Source of the DNA: CAYYWV01 sp964531525
GTDB taxonomy: Bacteria > Pseudomonadota > Alphaproteobacteria > JAAXGF01
Length of the DNA stretch: 6,799 bases
Assembly (NCBI GenBank): GCA_964531525.1
Contig: CAZHDF010000182.1
Coordinates: 1 to 6,799, forward strand
Direction: 5' to 3'
How positions within the stretch are numbered: the first letter of the stretch is position 1; every line of letters begins with the position of its first letter. The notes under the pieces were generated by a model that searched no databases, was not told where the DNA came from, and saw nothing but the letters and a program-made list of their open reading frames with translations. Positions 1 through 5,215 of the stretch are shown here, piece by piece. Both the position numbers and the translations under genes were made by a program.

Positions 1-2
1 CC

Positions 3-107
3 AACACCTGCCGCGCTTGGCACCTCGCGGCGCTTCACCACATCGCCACCCGGCTCAATGAGGGCCTCGACATGGCCCCGCAGGATCAAACAACTCTTTA
101 TAAATGA
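3..107 (+). CDS. 3' end of an unidentified upstream gene (partial)
   Basis: Frame 3 is open from the window edge to a TGA at 105-107 and encodes the last 34 residues of a protein. The segment looks like an amphipathic helix (WHLAALHHIATRLNEGLDMA) followed by a short polar tail ending in LYK. Third codon positions are mostly G or C until about position 80, as expected for a real gene in this genome. The competing frame 1, open to a TAA near 109, has a poorer codon pattern. The G+C content falls over the last ten codons, which suits the end of a gene or a junction. I do not recognise the family, and the gene could be truncated at the edge of the phage-like cluster. It is on the same strand as the terminase genes and separated from them by about 120 bases. 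Confidence 0.45.
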   Translation, partial: NTCRAWHLAALHHIATRLNEGLDMAPQDQTTLYK

Positions 108-128
108 ATAAAATAGATCGTCTGTGCG

Positions 129-195
129 ATTCCGGGCATACGGATCGGCGGAATGCGGTCCTCGATTCGGCGGAAAATCGGATTGACCATTCCGC
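129..195. repeat. Cluster of TTCCG/CGGAA boxes upstream of the terminase operon
   Basis: Four related boxes lie in the intergenic region: ATTCCG at 129-134, CGGAAT at 149-154, CGGAAA at 171-176 and ATTCCG at 189-194. The 9-mer TCGGCGGAA occurs twice, at 145-153 and 167-175, exactly 22 bases apart (about two helical turns). GCGGAATG at 148-155 is the reverse complement of CATTCCGC at 188-195. Nested inside that pair, CGATT at 163-167 and AATCG at 176-180 could form a small hairpin. The arrangement looks like binding sites for a regulator acting on the downstream promoter. This is inference, because no known consensus was recognised. Confidence 0.4.
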
Positions 196-212
196 ACGGA
201 TTATAGTAGGAT
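183..212 (+). promoter_or_regulatory. Candidate sigma70-type promoter of the terminase operon
   Basis: TTGACC at 183-188 matches five of six bases of the -35 consensus, and TAGGAT at 207-212 matches four of six of the -10 consensus. The spacer is 18 bases. It lies in the only clearly AT-richer stretch before the gene cluster, and all downstream gaps are short. Transcription would begin near 218-220, only about ten bases before the ATG at 230, or well upstream of the alternative GTG at 428. TATAGT at 202-207 also resembles a -10 element but is too close to the TTGACC box. Confidence 0.4.
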
Positions 213-221
213 AAATCCTAC
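206..221. promoter_or_regulatory. 7-2-7 inverted repeat, possible operator
   Basis: GTAGGAT (206-212) and ATCCTAC (215-221) are perfect reverse complements separated by AA. The left arm contains the proposed -10 hexamer, so a dimeric repressor bound here would block RNA polymerase. The repeat ends eight bases before the ATG at 230. A 14-base perfect match in 16 bases between promoter and first gene is the usual form of a phage or regulator operator. The cognate protein is not in the window. Confidence 0.4.
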
Positions 222-229
222 GATCGGGG

Positions 230-994
230 ATGAGCGCCACGCAGGCGGCGGCTGGTTCGACCCGGTCGGGCGACGAAGCGGCGGCCGCCGCCTTCAAGCC
301 GCCCTCCGGGCCGGCTCTTTTCGTTTTTCGTCGTCGTTCGCAACCCAAACGAGGAGCCAGCAGCGGCGCCGCGGGGCGCGCCGGACGGTCGTCCCGCGCA
401 TCGTCGCGCCCGCGCGCTGCGGGGAGCGTGTCGGAGCAAACGCCAAGATCGGATCGCCCTTCGCCCGGACCGGACTGGCCTGCGATCGCGGCCGCCTATC
501 GGGCGGGCGCGTCGGTCGCGGCGCTCGCCCGGCGCTACGGCGTCGCCCGCAGCACCATTCACCGTCGAGCCAAGCGGGAAGGGTGGCGGCGTTCGCCGCC
601 CCCGCCGCCCGGCCGCGACGGCGATGCCCTTTGCGCGCGAGCGAGCGGCGAAAGGCGGGCGCGGAGCGCCGACCGCCGGAACGGCGCTCCCGGCGTCGAT
701 CCCGGCGGCGCGTCGGCCGCAGAACCCGGAGGCGAGCTCGCGCCGCTCAGGGCCTTGGCCTCTCGGCTGCGCGAGGCGCTCGAGGCGATGATCGAGGCCG
801 GCGAAGCCAACGATTTCGTCCTCGGGGCGCGCGAGTCCCCGGCCTCGCTTCTGCTCAAGCTCTGTCAGATCAACGAGAAGATCGTCGCCATCGAACGCCG
901 GCTCGCGGGCGATCGGGTGAGCGCGCCCGCCGACCTCAGCGCCGACGACCGCGCGATCCTCGACCGCTTCAAGCGCCGCTACGGCGTCGATTGA
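230..994 (+). CDS. Putative terminase small subunit (helix-turn-helix protein)
   Basis: A DNA-binding protein immediately upstream of terL, most likely the small terminase that recognises DNA and loads TerL. Numbered from the ATG at 230 (254 aa), residues 1-66 are low-complexity and Ala/Ser/Arg-rich. Residues 82-119 form a resolvase-like helix-turn-helix (DWPAIAAAYRAG, then VAALARRYGVARSTIHRR, ending in EGW). A Pro/Arg-rich linker follows. Residues 172-254 are largely helical (LREALEAMIEAG, INEKIVAIERRLAG) and end in a charged tail, ILDRFKRRYGVD. The call rests on the HTH, the charged helical C-terminus and the position before terL. The start is uncertain: the ATG has only a poor ribosome site. 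A GTG at 428 would give a 188-residue protein starting close to the HTH, but its GGGGAG is only one base from the start codon. Alternatively it is a regulatory HTH protein. Confidence 0.7.
   Translation: MSATQAAAGSTRSGDEAAAAAFKPPSGPALFVFRRRSQPKRGASSGAAGRAGRSSRASSRPRAAGSVSEQTPRSDRPSPGPDWPAIAAAYRAGASVAALARRYGVARSTIHRRAKREGWRRSPPPPPGRDGDALCARASGERRARSADRRNGAPGVDPGGASAAEPGGELAPLRALASRLREALEAMIEAGEANDFVLGARESPASLLLKLCQINEKIVAIERRLAGDRVSAPADLSADDRAILDRFKRRYGVD
297..328 (+). terminator. Hairpin plus T-tract resembling an intrinsic terminator or attenuator
   Basis: AGCCG at 297-301 pairs with CGGCT at 312-316. The stem continues inward past one mismatch with two more G-C pairs. It is followed by TTTT (318-321) and TTTTT (324-328), an unusual T content for this G+C-rich sequence. 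On the + strand it has the layout of a rho-independent terminator. It lies inside the longest reading of the small terminase gene, so it is either an attenuator in a leader whose gene really starts at 428, or a chance structure within coding sequence. Confidence 0.3.
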
Positions 995-1028
995 GCAGTC
1001 CGCGGGGCCAACCCCACAACGATTTCAC

Positions 1029-1033
1029 GGAGA
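1029..1033 (+). promoter_or_regulatory. Ribosome binding site fixing the GTG start of terL
   Basis: GGAGA lies five bases before the GTG at 1039. The terL frame stays open far upstream (to 583) through the small terminase gene, so this site is what selects the GTG. No in-frame ATG occurs before the ATPase motif region. Confidence 0.6.
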
Positions 1034-1038
1034 CGCTC

Positions 1039-2628
1039 GTGACCACAGGGAAGACCACCCGGCGCAAGGCGGCCGCGCCGGCGGAGCGCCGCGCCCAGGC
1101 CGCGGTCCTCGTCGAAGGCGCTCGGGTTCCGCATCCTGCGCTGGCGGCGGCTCGTGCGGCGGCGACGTCCTCGCCCGCGCCCGCGCGGTTCGAAAGAGCG
1201 CCGCGCCGCGGCCGCATCAAGCCCGCCGCCGCCATCGACGAGCGCCGTCTGTTCGAGGCCGTGCTGCGCCAGGACTTCGCGAGCTTCGTCGCCAAGGCCT
1301 TTCAAACCGTCTCGCCCGGCGCGCGCTACCTCGACAACTGGCACATCGCGCTGATCGCCGAGCGCCTGGACGCCTGCGCGCGCGGCGAGATCACGCGGCT
1401 CATCATCAACATGCCGCCCCGGCATCTGAAATCGATCTGCGTCTCGGTCGCCTGGCCGGCCTGGCTTTTGGGCCACGATCCGGGAACGCGGATCATGGCC
1501 GCGAGCTACAGCCGCGCGCTCGCGATCAAGCACGCGCTCGACTGCCGGCTGATCCTCGGCGCGTCCTGGTACCGGCGAATCTTCCCGGGCGTCGCGCTGG
1601 CGGCGGACCAGAACGAGAAGCACAAGATTCAGACCACCGCGCGCGGCCACCGGATCGCGACCTCGGTCGGCGGCACCGCGACCGGCGAGGGCGCCGACGT
1701 GTTGATCGTCGACGACCCCCACAACCCGCGCCAAGCGATGAGCGATGCTTTACGCCGGCGCGCGCTCGACTGGTTCGACCAGACCTTTTCGACCCGGCTC
1801 GACGACAAGCGCCGCGGCGTGATCGTCGTGGTCATGCAGCGCCTGCACGAGAATGACCTTACCGGCCATCTGCTCGCCAAGGGGGGCTGGGAGCATCTGC
1901 GCCTGCCCGCGGTGGCCGAGCGCCGCACGATCGTGACCGTAGGCGGCGGCCGGATTTTGCGCCGTCCGGGCGATCTTCTGCATCCGGCGCGCGAAGGCCC
2001 GGACGAAATCGCCCGCGCCCGGCGCGACCTCGGCGCTTACGGCTTCGCCGCCCAGTACCAGCAGCGGCCCGCGCCCGTGGGCGGCGGCATCGTCAAGCGC
2101 GCCTGGTTCCGGCGCTACCGCACGCCGCCCGCCCGGCCGTTGCGCATCGTCCAGTCCTGGGACACCGCGCACAAGGCCGCCGCGCTCAACGATCCCAGCG
2201 TCTGCGGCACCTGGGCCGAGACCGAGGACGGCTTCTACCTGCTCGACGTGATGCGGGCGCGGCTCGCCTACCCCGAGCTCAGGCGGGCCGCCGAAAGCCT
2301 CGCCGCGACTTGGCGGCCGGACGCGATTCTCATCGAGGACAAGGCGAGCGGGCAGTCGCTGATCCAAGACCTGCGCGGGTCCGCCCGGCTGCCGGTGCTC
2401 GCGATCCGTCCCGAAGCGGACAAGCTCACGCGGATGAGCACGGTGAGCCCCACTATCGAGGCCGGGCGCGTGTTCCTGCCCGAGCGCGCCCCCTGGCTCC
2501 ACGACTACGAGACGGAGATGATGCAGTTTCCCAACGCCGCTCACGACGATCAGGTCGACATGACCAGCCAGTTCCTGCGCTGGGCGAGCGCGCGCGCTCG
2601 TCCTGCGCCCAAGGCGAGGAGCCTGTGA
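1039..2628 (+). CDS. terL: Phage terminase large subunit (ATPase and nuclease)
   Basis: The motor that pumps DNA into the prohead through the portal and cuts it. The protein has 529 residues from the GTG at 1039. Residues 1 to about 65 are Ala/Arg-rich and variable-looking. The ATPase half has a Walker A-type loop PPRHLKS (126-132), Walker B LIVDDP with acidic D225-D226, and a coupling-motif region MQRLHENDLTGHL. The RNase H-like nuclease half has three expected acidic sites: D375 in SWDTAHKAA, E433/D434 in LIEDKASGQS, and D503/D504 plus D507 in AHDDQVD. All motor and nuclease residues appear intact, so the enzyme is probably functional. Its length is normal for this alphaproteobacterial prophage/GTA type of TerL. 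A 44-base gap follows the small terminase gene, and the stop overlaps the portal start by one base. Confidence 0.95.
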   Translation: MTTGKTTRRKAAAPAERRAQAAVLVEGARVPHPALAAARAAATSSPAPARFERAPRRGRIKPAAAIDERRLFEAVLRQDFASFVAKAFQTVSPGARYLDNWHIALIAERLDACARGEITRLIINMPPRHLKSICVSVAWPAWLLGHDPGTRIMAASYSRALAIKHALDCRLILGASWYRRIFPGVALAADQNEKHKIQTTARGHRIATSVGGTATGEGADVLIVDDPHNPRQAMSDALRRRALDWFDQTFSTRLDDKRRGVIVVVMQRLHENDLTGHLLAKGGWEHLRLPAVAERRTIVTVGGGRILRRPGDLLHPAREGPDEIARARRDLGAYGFAAQYQQRPAPVGGGIVKRAWFRRYRTPPARPLRIVQSWDTAHKAAALNDPSVCGTWAETEDGFYLLDVMRARLAYPELRRAAESLAATWRPDAILIEDKASGQSLIQDLRGSARLPVLAIRPEADKLTRMSTVSPTIEAGRVFLPERAPWLHDYETEMMQFPNAAHDDQVDMTSQFLRWASARARPAPKARSL

Positions 2629-3869
2629 TGCGCTGGCCGAAGATCTGGGCCGCGGCGCGCGCCCGGGCGCGCAAGGCGTCGGCCGCGCGCAGCCTGATCG
2701 CGCTCGGCGCGCCCGCCGGGCCGGTCTGGTCGCGGCGGCGCTTCGACGCCTTCGCCGACGAAGGCTTCCGCAAGAACGTGATCGCTTTCCGCGCGGTCTC
2801 CGAGGTCGCGCAAGGCGCGGCGAGCGTGCCCTGGCGCTTGTTCCGGCGCGGCCGCGGCCGCCGGCTCGCCGTCGAGACCCATCCGCTCGCCGACCTGCTC
2901 GCCCGGCCCAATCCCTTGCAGGGCGGGCCGGAGCTCTTCGAAGCGGTCTACGCCTACCGGCTGATCGCGGGCAACGCCTTTATCGAAGCGGTCGCGCCCG
3001 AAGGCCGCCCGCCGGTCGAGCTCTACGCGCTCCGCCCCGACCGGATGCGGGTGATCCCGGGGCCGGGCGGCGTGCCCGCGGCCTACCGCTATGCGGTCGC
3101 CGGGCGCAGCCGCGATTTCCCTGTCGATCCGGTGAGCGGACGCTCGGCGATCCTGCATCTCAGAGCGTTCCATCCCCTCGACGACTGGTACGGCATGAGC
3201 CCGGCCGAGGCCGCGGCCTACGCCATCGACCAGCACAACGAGGCCGGAGCCTGGAACCAGGCCCTGCTTCAGAACGGGGCGCGGCCTTCGGGCGCGCTGA
3301 TGGTGGCTTCCCCCGAGGGCGCGGGCCTCAGCGACGAGCAGTACGAACGGCTCAAGAGCGAGATCGACGCGCTCTATGCGGGGCCGCGCAACGCCGGCCG
3401 GCCGATGCTTCTCGAAGGCGGGCTCACTTGGCAGGACATGAGCCTCAGCCCCAAGGATATGGACTTCATCAACGCCAAGCACACGGCGGCGCGCGACATC
3501 GCGCTCGCCTTCGGGGTGCCGCCCCAGCTTCTCGGCATTCCCGGCGACAACACTTACGCCAACATGCGCGAGGCCCGGCTCGCCCTGTGGGAGGAGACGA
3601 TCATCCCGCTCGTGCGCCAGCTCGCGGCCGCGCTCAACGGCTGGCTCGCGCCGCGCTTCGACGGCGAGCTCGAGCTCGCGCCCGACCTCGATTCGGCGCC
3701 CGCCCTGACCCTGCGCCGCGAGCGGCTGTGGAGCGGGCTCGCCAAGGCCGATTTCCTGACCATCAACGAGAAGCGCGCCGCCGCGGGCTACGGCGCGATT
3801 CCGGACGGCGACCGGCTCGCCCCGGCGCAGCCCGCGCCCGCCGGCGCGGCCGCGAAGGAGGGGACGTGA
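2628..3869 (+). CDS. HK97-family phage portal protein
   Basis: Forms the dodecameric ring at one capsid vertex that nucleates head assembly, docks TerL and later joins the tail. The product is 413 residues, normal for HK97-type portals. Typical segments are the N-terminal FRAVSEVAQGAASVPWRLF, the HPLADLLARPNPLQ block, YRLIAGNAFIEA, LYALRPDRM, and the conserved C-terminal stretch LLGIPGDNTYANMREA starting near residue 301, followed by ALWEETIIPL. The far C-terminus (PAQPAPAGAAAKEGT) is low-complexity. The ATG overlaps the terL stop in TGATG, and AGGAG at 2617-2621 lies six bases upstream, so translation is probably coupled. In canonical clusters the protease or a small g3.5-like gene follows; here a tail chaperone gene follows. 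Confidence 0.95.
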   Translation: MRWPKIWAAARARARKASAARSLIALGAPAGPVWSRRRFDAFADEGFRKNVIAFRAVSEVAQGAASVPWRLFRRGRGRRLAVETHPLADLLARPNPLQGGPELFEAVYAYRLIAGNAFIEAVAPEGRPPVELYALRPDRMRVIPGPGGVPAAYRYAVAGRSRDFPVDPVSGRSAILHLRAFHPLDDWYGMSPAEAAAYAIDQHNEAGAWNQALLQNGARPSGALMVASPEGAGLSDEQYERLKSEIDALYAGPRNAGRPMLLEGGLTWQDMSLSPKDMDFINAKHTAARDIALAFGVPPQLLGIPGDNTYANMREARLALWEETIIPLVRQLAAALNGWLAPRFDGELELAPDLDSAPALTLRRERLWSGLAKADFLTINEKRAAAGYGAIPDGDRLAPAQPAPAGAAAKEGT

Positions 3870-4264
3870 TGGCCAACCGGCATCGCGGCGAGGTCGAGGT
3901 CACGCTCGGCGGACGGCGCTATGCGATGCGCCCGACCTTCGCGGCGCTGTGCGAGATCGAGGACCGGACCGGCCTCGGCCTGGTCGAACTCGCCCGGCGC
4001 TTCTGGGACGGACGGTTCGGCGTTCGCGAGCTCGCGACCGTGCTGTGGGCGGGAATCCGCGCGGCCGACGACGACGCGCCCGACTTCGAGGCCGTCGGCC
4101 GCTTGGTCGCCGAGCAGGGCTTCCAGAGCCTCGCCGGCCCGGTGGCCGCCTTTCTCGCCGGCGTGATCGGCGGCGAGGACGGCGCGGCCTCCGAGCCCGC
4201 ACCGAAAAAAAAAGCGAAGACGACGCCCCCGCCGTCCGCTCCGCCATCCCCTGGGGGCGGCTGA
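3869..4264 (+). CDS. GTA gp10-like tail assembly chaperone (Phage_TAC_11 type)
   Basis: A 131-residue protein of the 'gene transfer agent family protein' type, related to R. capsulatus GTA gp10. It is thought to act as a tail assembly chaperone that binds the tape measure. The family core spans residues 8-101: EVEVTLGGRRYAMRPTFAAL, then CEIEDRTGLGLVELARR, then ELATVLWAGIRAA and a final hydrophobic helix PVAAFLAGVIGG. The tail from residue 105 is a Lys/Pro-rich low-complexity extension containing KKK (113-115), encoded by nine consecutive A bases. AAGGAGG at 3855-3861, seven bases before the ATG, is the strongest ribosome site of the first half of the window. The ATG overlaps the portal stop (TGATG). 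The A run could shift a fraction of ribosomes into the next gene. Lying directly after the portal is unusual for this family. Confidence 0.85.
   Translation: MANRHRGEVEVTLGGRRYAMRPTFAALCEIEDRTGLGLVELARRFWDGRFGVRELATVLWAGIRAADDDAPDFEAVGRLVAEQGFQSLAGPVAAFLAGVIGGEDGAASEPAPKKKAKTTPPPSAPPSPGGG
4205..4213 (+). other. A9 slippery site, candidate -1 programmed frameshift
   Basis: Nine A bases fall exactly on three AAA Lys codons (residues 113-115) of the gp10-like gene. A -1 slip makes the next codons AGC GAA GAC GAC. That frame is open without interruption through the second chaperone gene to its stop at 4435-4437. The product would be a 189-residue fusion: 115 residues of the first protein plus 74 of the second. 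A-rich heptamers are classical bacterial -1 slip sites, and paired tail chaperones upstream of the tape measure commonly use them, as in lambda G/G-T. RNA polymerase slippage or a sequencing error in the run are alternatives. Confidence 0.55.
4241..4260 (+). other. Hairpin between the slip site and the second chaperone start
   Basis: CCGCC at 4241-4245 pairs with GGCGG at 4256-4260, and CCC/GGG inside can lengthen the stem. It begins 27 bases after the A run, farther than the usual 5-9 base spacer of a frameshift-stimulating structure. It also masks the only G-rich stretch before the ATG at 4264, so it might instead limit independent initiation there. Function is inferred only. Confidence 0.25.
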
Positions 4265-4437
4265 TGGCGATCGGCCTCGGCGGGCTCGGACTCGCCCCGG
4301 CCGCCTTCTGGGCGATGACGCCGGCCGAGTTCGCGGCCGCGCTCGACGGCGCGCGGGCGGCGCGGGGCGAAGACGCCGCCTCTGGCGCGCCGGCCCGCAG
4401 CGAGCTCGCTCGGCTTATGGCGCGGTTTCCCGATTGA
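4264..4437 (+). CDS. Small second tail assembly chaperone (rcc01693 / Phage_TAC_6 type)
   Basis: From the ATG at 4264 this encodes 57 residues carrying the family signature GLGGLGLAPAAFWAMTPAEF, then AAALDGARA and a C-terminal ARSELARLMARFPD. It resembles the small gene (g10.1) lying between gp10 and the tape measure in R. capsulatus-type GTAs, taken to be a tail assembly chaperone. The ATG overlaps the previous stop (TGATG) and has only a G-rich, poorly spaced ribosome site. The same frame upstream of the ATG encodes SAIPWGRL, which resembles the Trp-containing N-terminus I recall for this family. No ATG, GTG or TTG lies in that frame for well over 100 bases upstream, so those residues would be made only through the -1 slip at 4205-4213. 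The start is therefore doubtful, and the main product may be the fusion. Confidence 0.75.
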   Translation: MAIGLGGLGLAPAAFWAMTPAEFAAALDGARAARGEDAASGAPARSELARLMARFPD

Positions 4438-4457
4438 GCTTTTAACGACGAGAGATC

Positions 4458-5180
4458 ATGACCACCGGCGCTTTCTTCCTTCCGGGCCGAGAGGCTCGGG
4501 CTCTCGAACGCGCGCTCGCCGGGCTCGGCGCGACGGGCGCGGGGGGCGGTCTTCCGTTCTTCGGCAGCGCGGGTCGCGCCCGGCTCGAAGCGGCGATCGA
4601 CCGGCTGCTCGCGGCGGTCGCGGGCGGTCTGGTCGCCGCGATCCCGACCGGCGGCGCGCGCATCGACGGTCTCGGCCGGCAGCTCCGCGCGCAGTTCCGC
4701 GGCTTCGCGCAGTCGCTCCTGCGCGGGCTCCTCGAGACCCTTCGCGCGACGCTCGCCGAGGCGCTCGCGCGGGCGATCCCGGGGCTCTCTCAGCCGTCGG
4801 CGCGGGGACAGGGCTTCGCCGCCCTCGGGGCCTCGCTCGCCCGCATCGCGCTGCCGGCGCTTACGGGCGCGCCGATCTCGCCCTTCGGCGGGCTCGCTCG
4901 CGGCGGACGGGTCGCGCCGGGGCGCGCGTTCCTCGTCGGCGAGGCGGGGCCCGAGCTGTTCGTGCCGCCCGCCGCCGGCGAGATCGTTCCCAACGAGCGG
5001 CTTTCGGCGGCGAGCGGAGCGCGGATCAACGTGGTCCAGAACTTCGACTTCCGCGGCGCCGACCTCGCCGCGGTCGCCGCCCTGCGCCGCGAGGCCGACC
5101 GCATCAAGCGCGCGCTCGTCGCCGAGATCGCGGCCTCGGCGCAGCGCGGCGGCGCCTTCGCCCGTCTGCCGCGGGTCTGA
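4458..5180 (+). CDS. Short phage tail tape measure protein (GTA gp11-like)
   Basis: Sets tail length and occupies the tail lumen. The product is 240 residues, very short compared with the 600-1500 common in siphophages but close to the roughly 220 residues of R. capsulatus GTA gp11. Residues 45-135 are helical and apolar (LLAAVAGGLVAAIP, LRGLLETLRATLAEALARA). The C-terminal part has the tape-measure signature GGLARGGRVAPGRAFLVGEA (144-163), then GPELFVPPAAGEIVPN (164-179). A final helix follows (ADLAAVAALRREADRIKRAL). The start is the ATG at 4458 with a modest CGAGAG three bases upstream, 20 bases after the chaperone stop. It could also be the remnant of a longer tape measure, but the intact short form in GTAs argues against that. 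The prohead protease gene follows 35 bases later, which is not the canonical neighbour. Confidence 0.8.
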   Translation: MTTGAFFLPGREARALERALAGLGATGAGGGLPFFGSAGRARLEAAIDRLLAAVAGGLVAAIPTGGARIDGLGRQLRAQFRGFAQSLLRGLLETLRATLAEALARAIPGLSQPSARGQGFAALGASLARIALPALTGAPISPFGGLARGGRVAPGRAFLVGEAGPELFVPPAAGEIVPNERLSAASGARINVVQNFDFRGADLAAVAALRREADRIKRALVAEIAASAQRGGAFARLPRV

Positions 5181-5206
5181 CGCGGCGCAGGCCAGAACTC
5201 GTGAAC

Positions 5207-5210
5207 GGAG
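5207..5210 (+). promoter_or_regulatory. Ribosome binding site selecting the protease ATG
   Basis: GGAG lies five bases before the ATG at 5216. An in-frame GTG at 5201 is five codons earlier and would overlap this site, so the ATG is the preferred start. Confidence 0.6.
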
Positions 5211-5215
5211 AGCCC

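Noticed and set aside
583..1038. Upstream extension of the terL frame to an ATG at 583
   Set aside because: It overlaps the small terminase gene and translates to an Arg-rich low-complexity sequence. The GTG at 1039 has a well-placed GGAGA, and TerL homology begins after it.
1414..1434. Walker A of TerL reads PPRHLKS rather than the classic GxxGxGK[S/T]
   Set aside because: Deviant PPR-x-x-KS loops are normal in this type of phage large terminase; the Lys and Ser are present, so it is not a sign of inactivation.
5201..5215. GTG at 5201 as the protease start
   Set aside because: The GGAG at 5207-5210 is correctly spaced for the ATG at 5216 and lies inside the first codons if the GTG were used.
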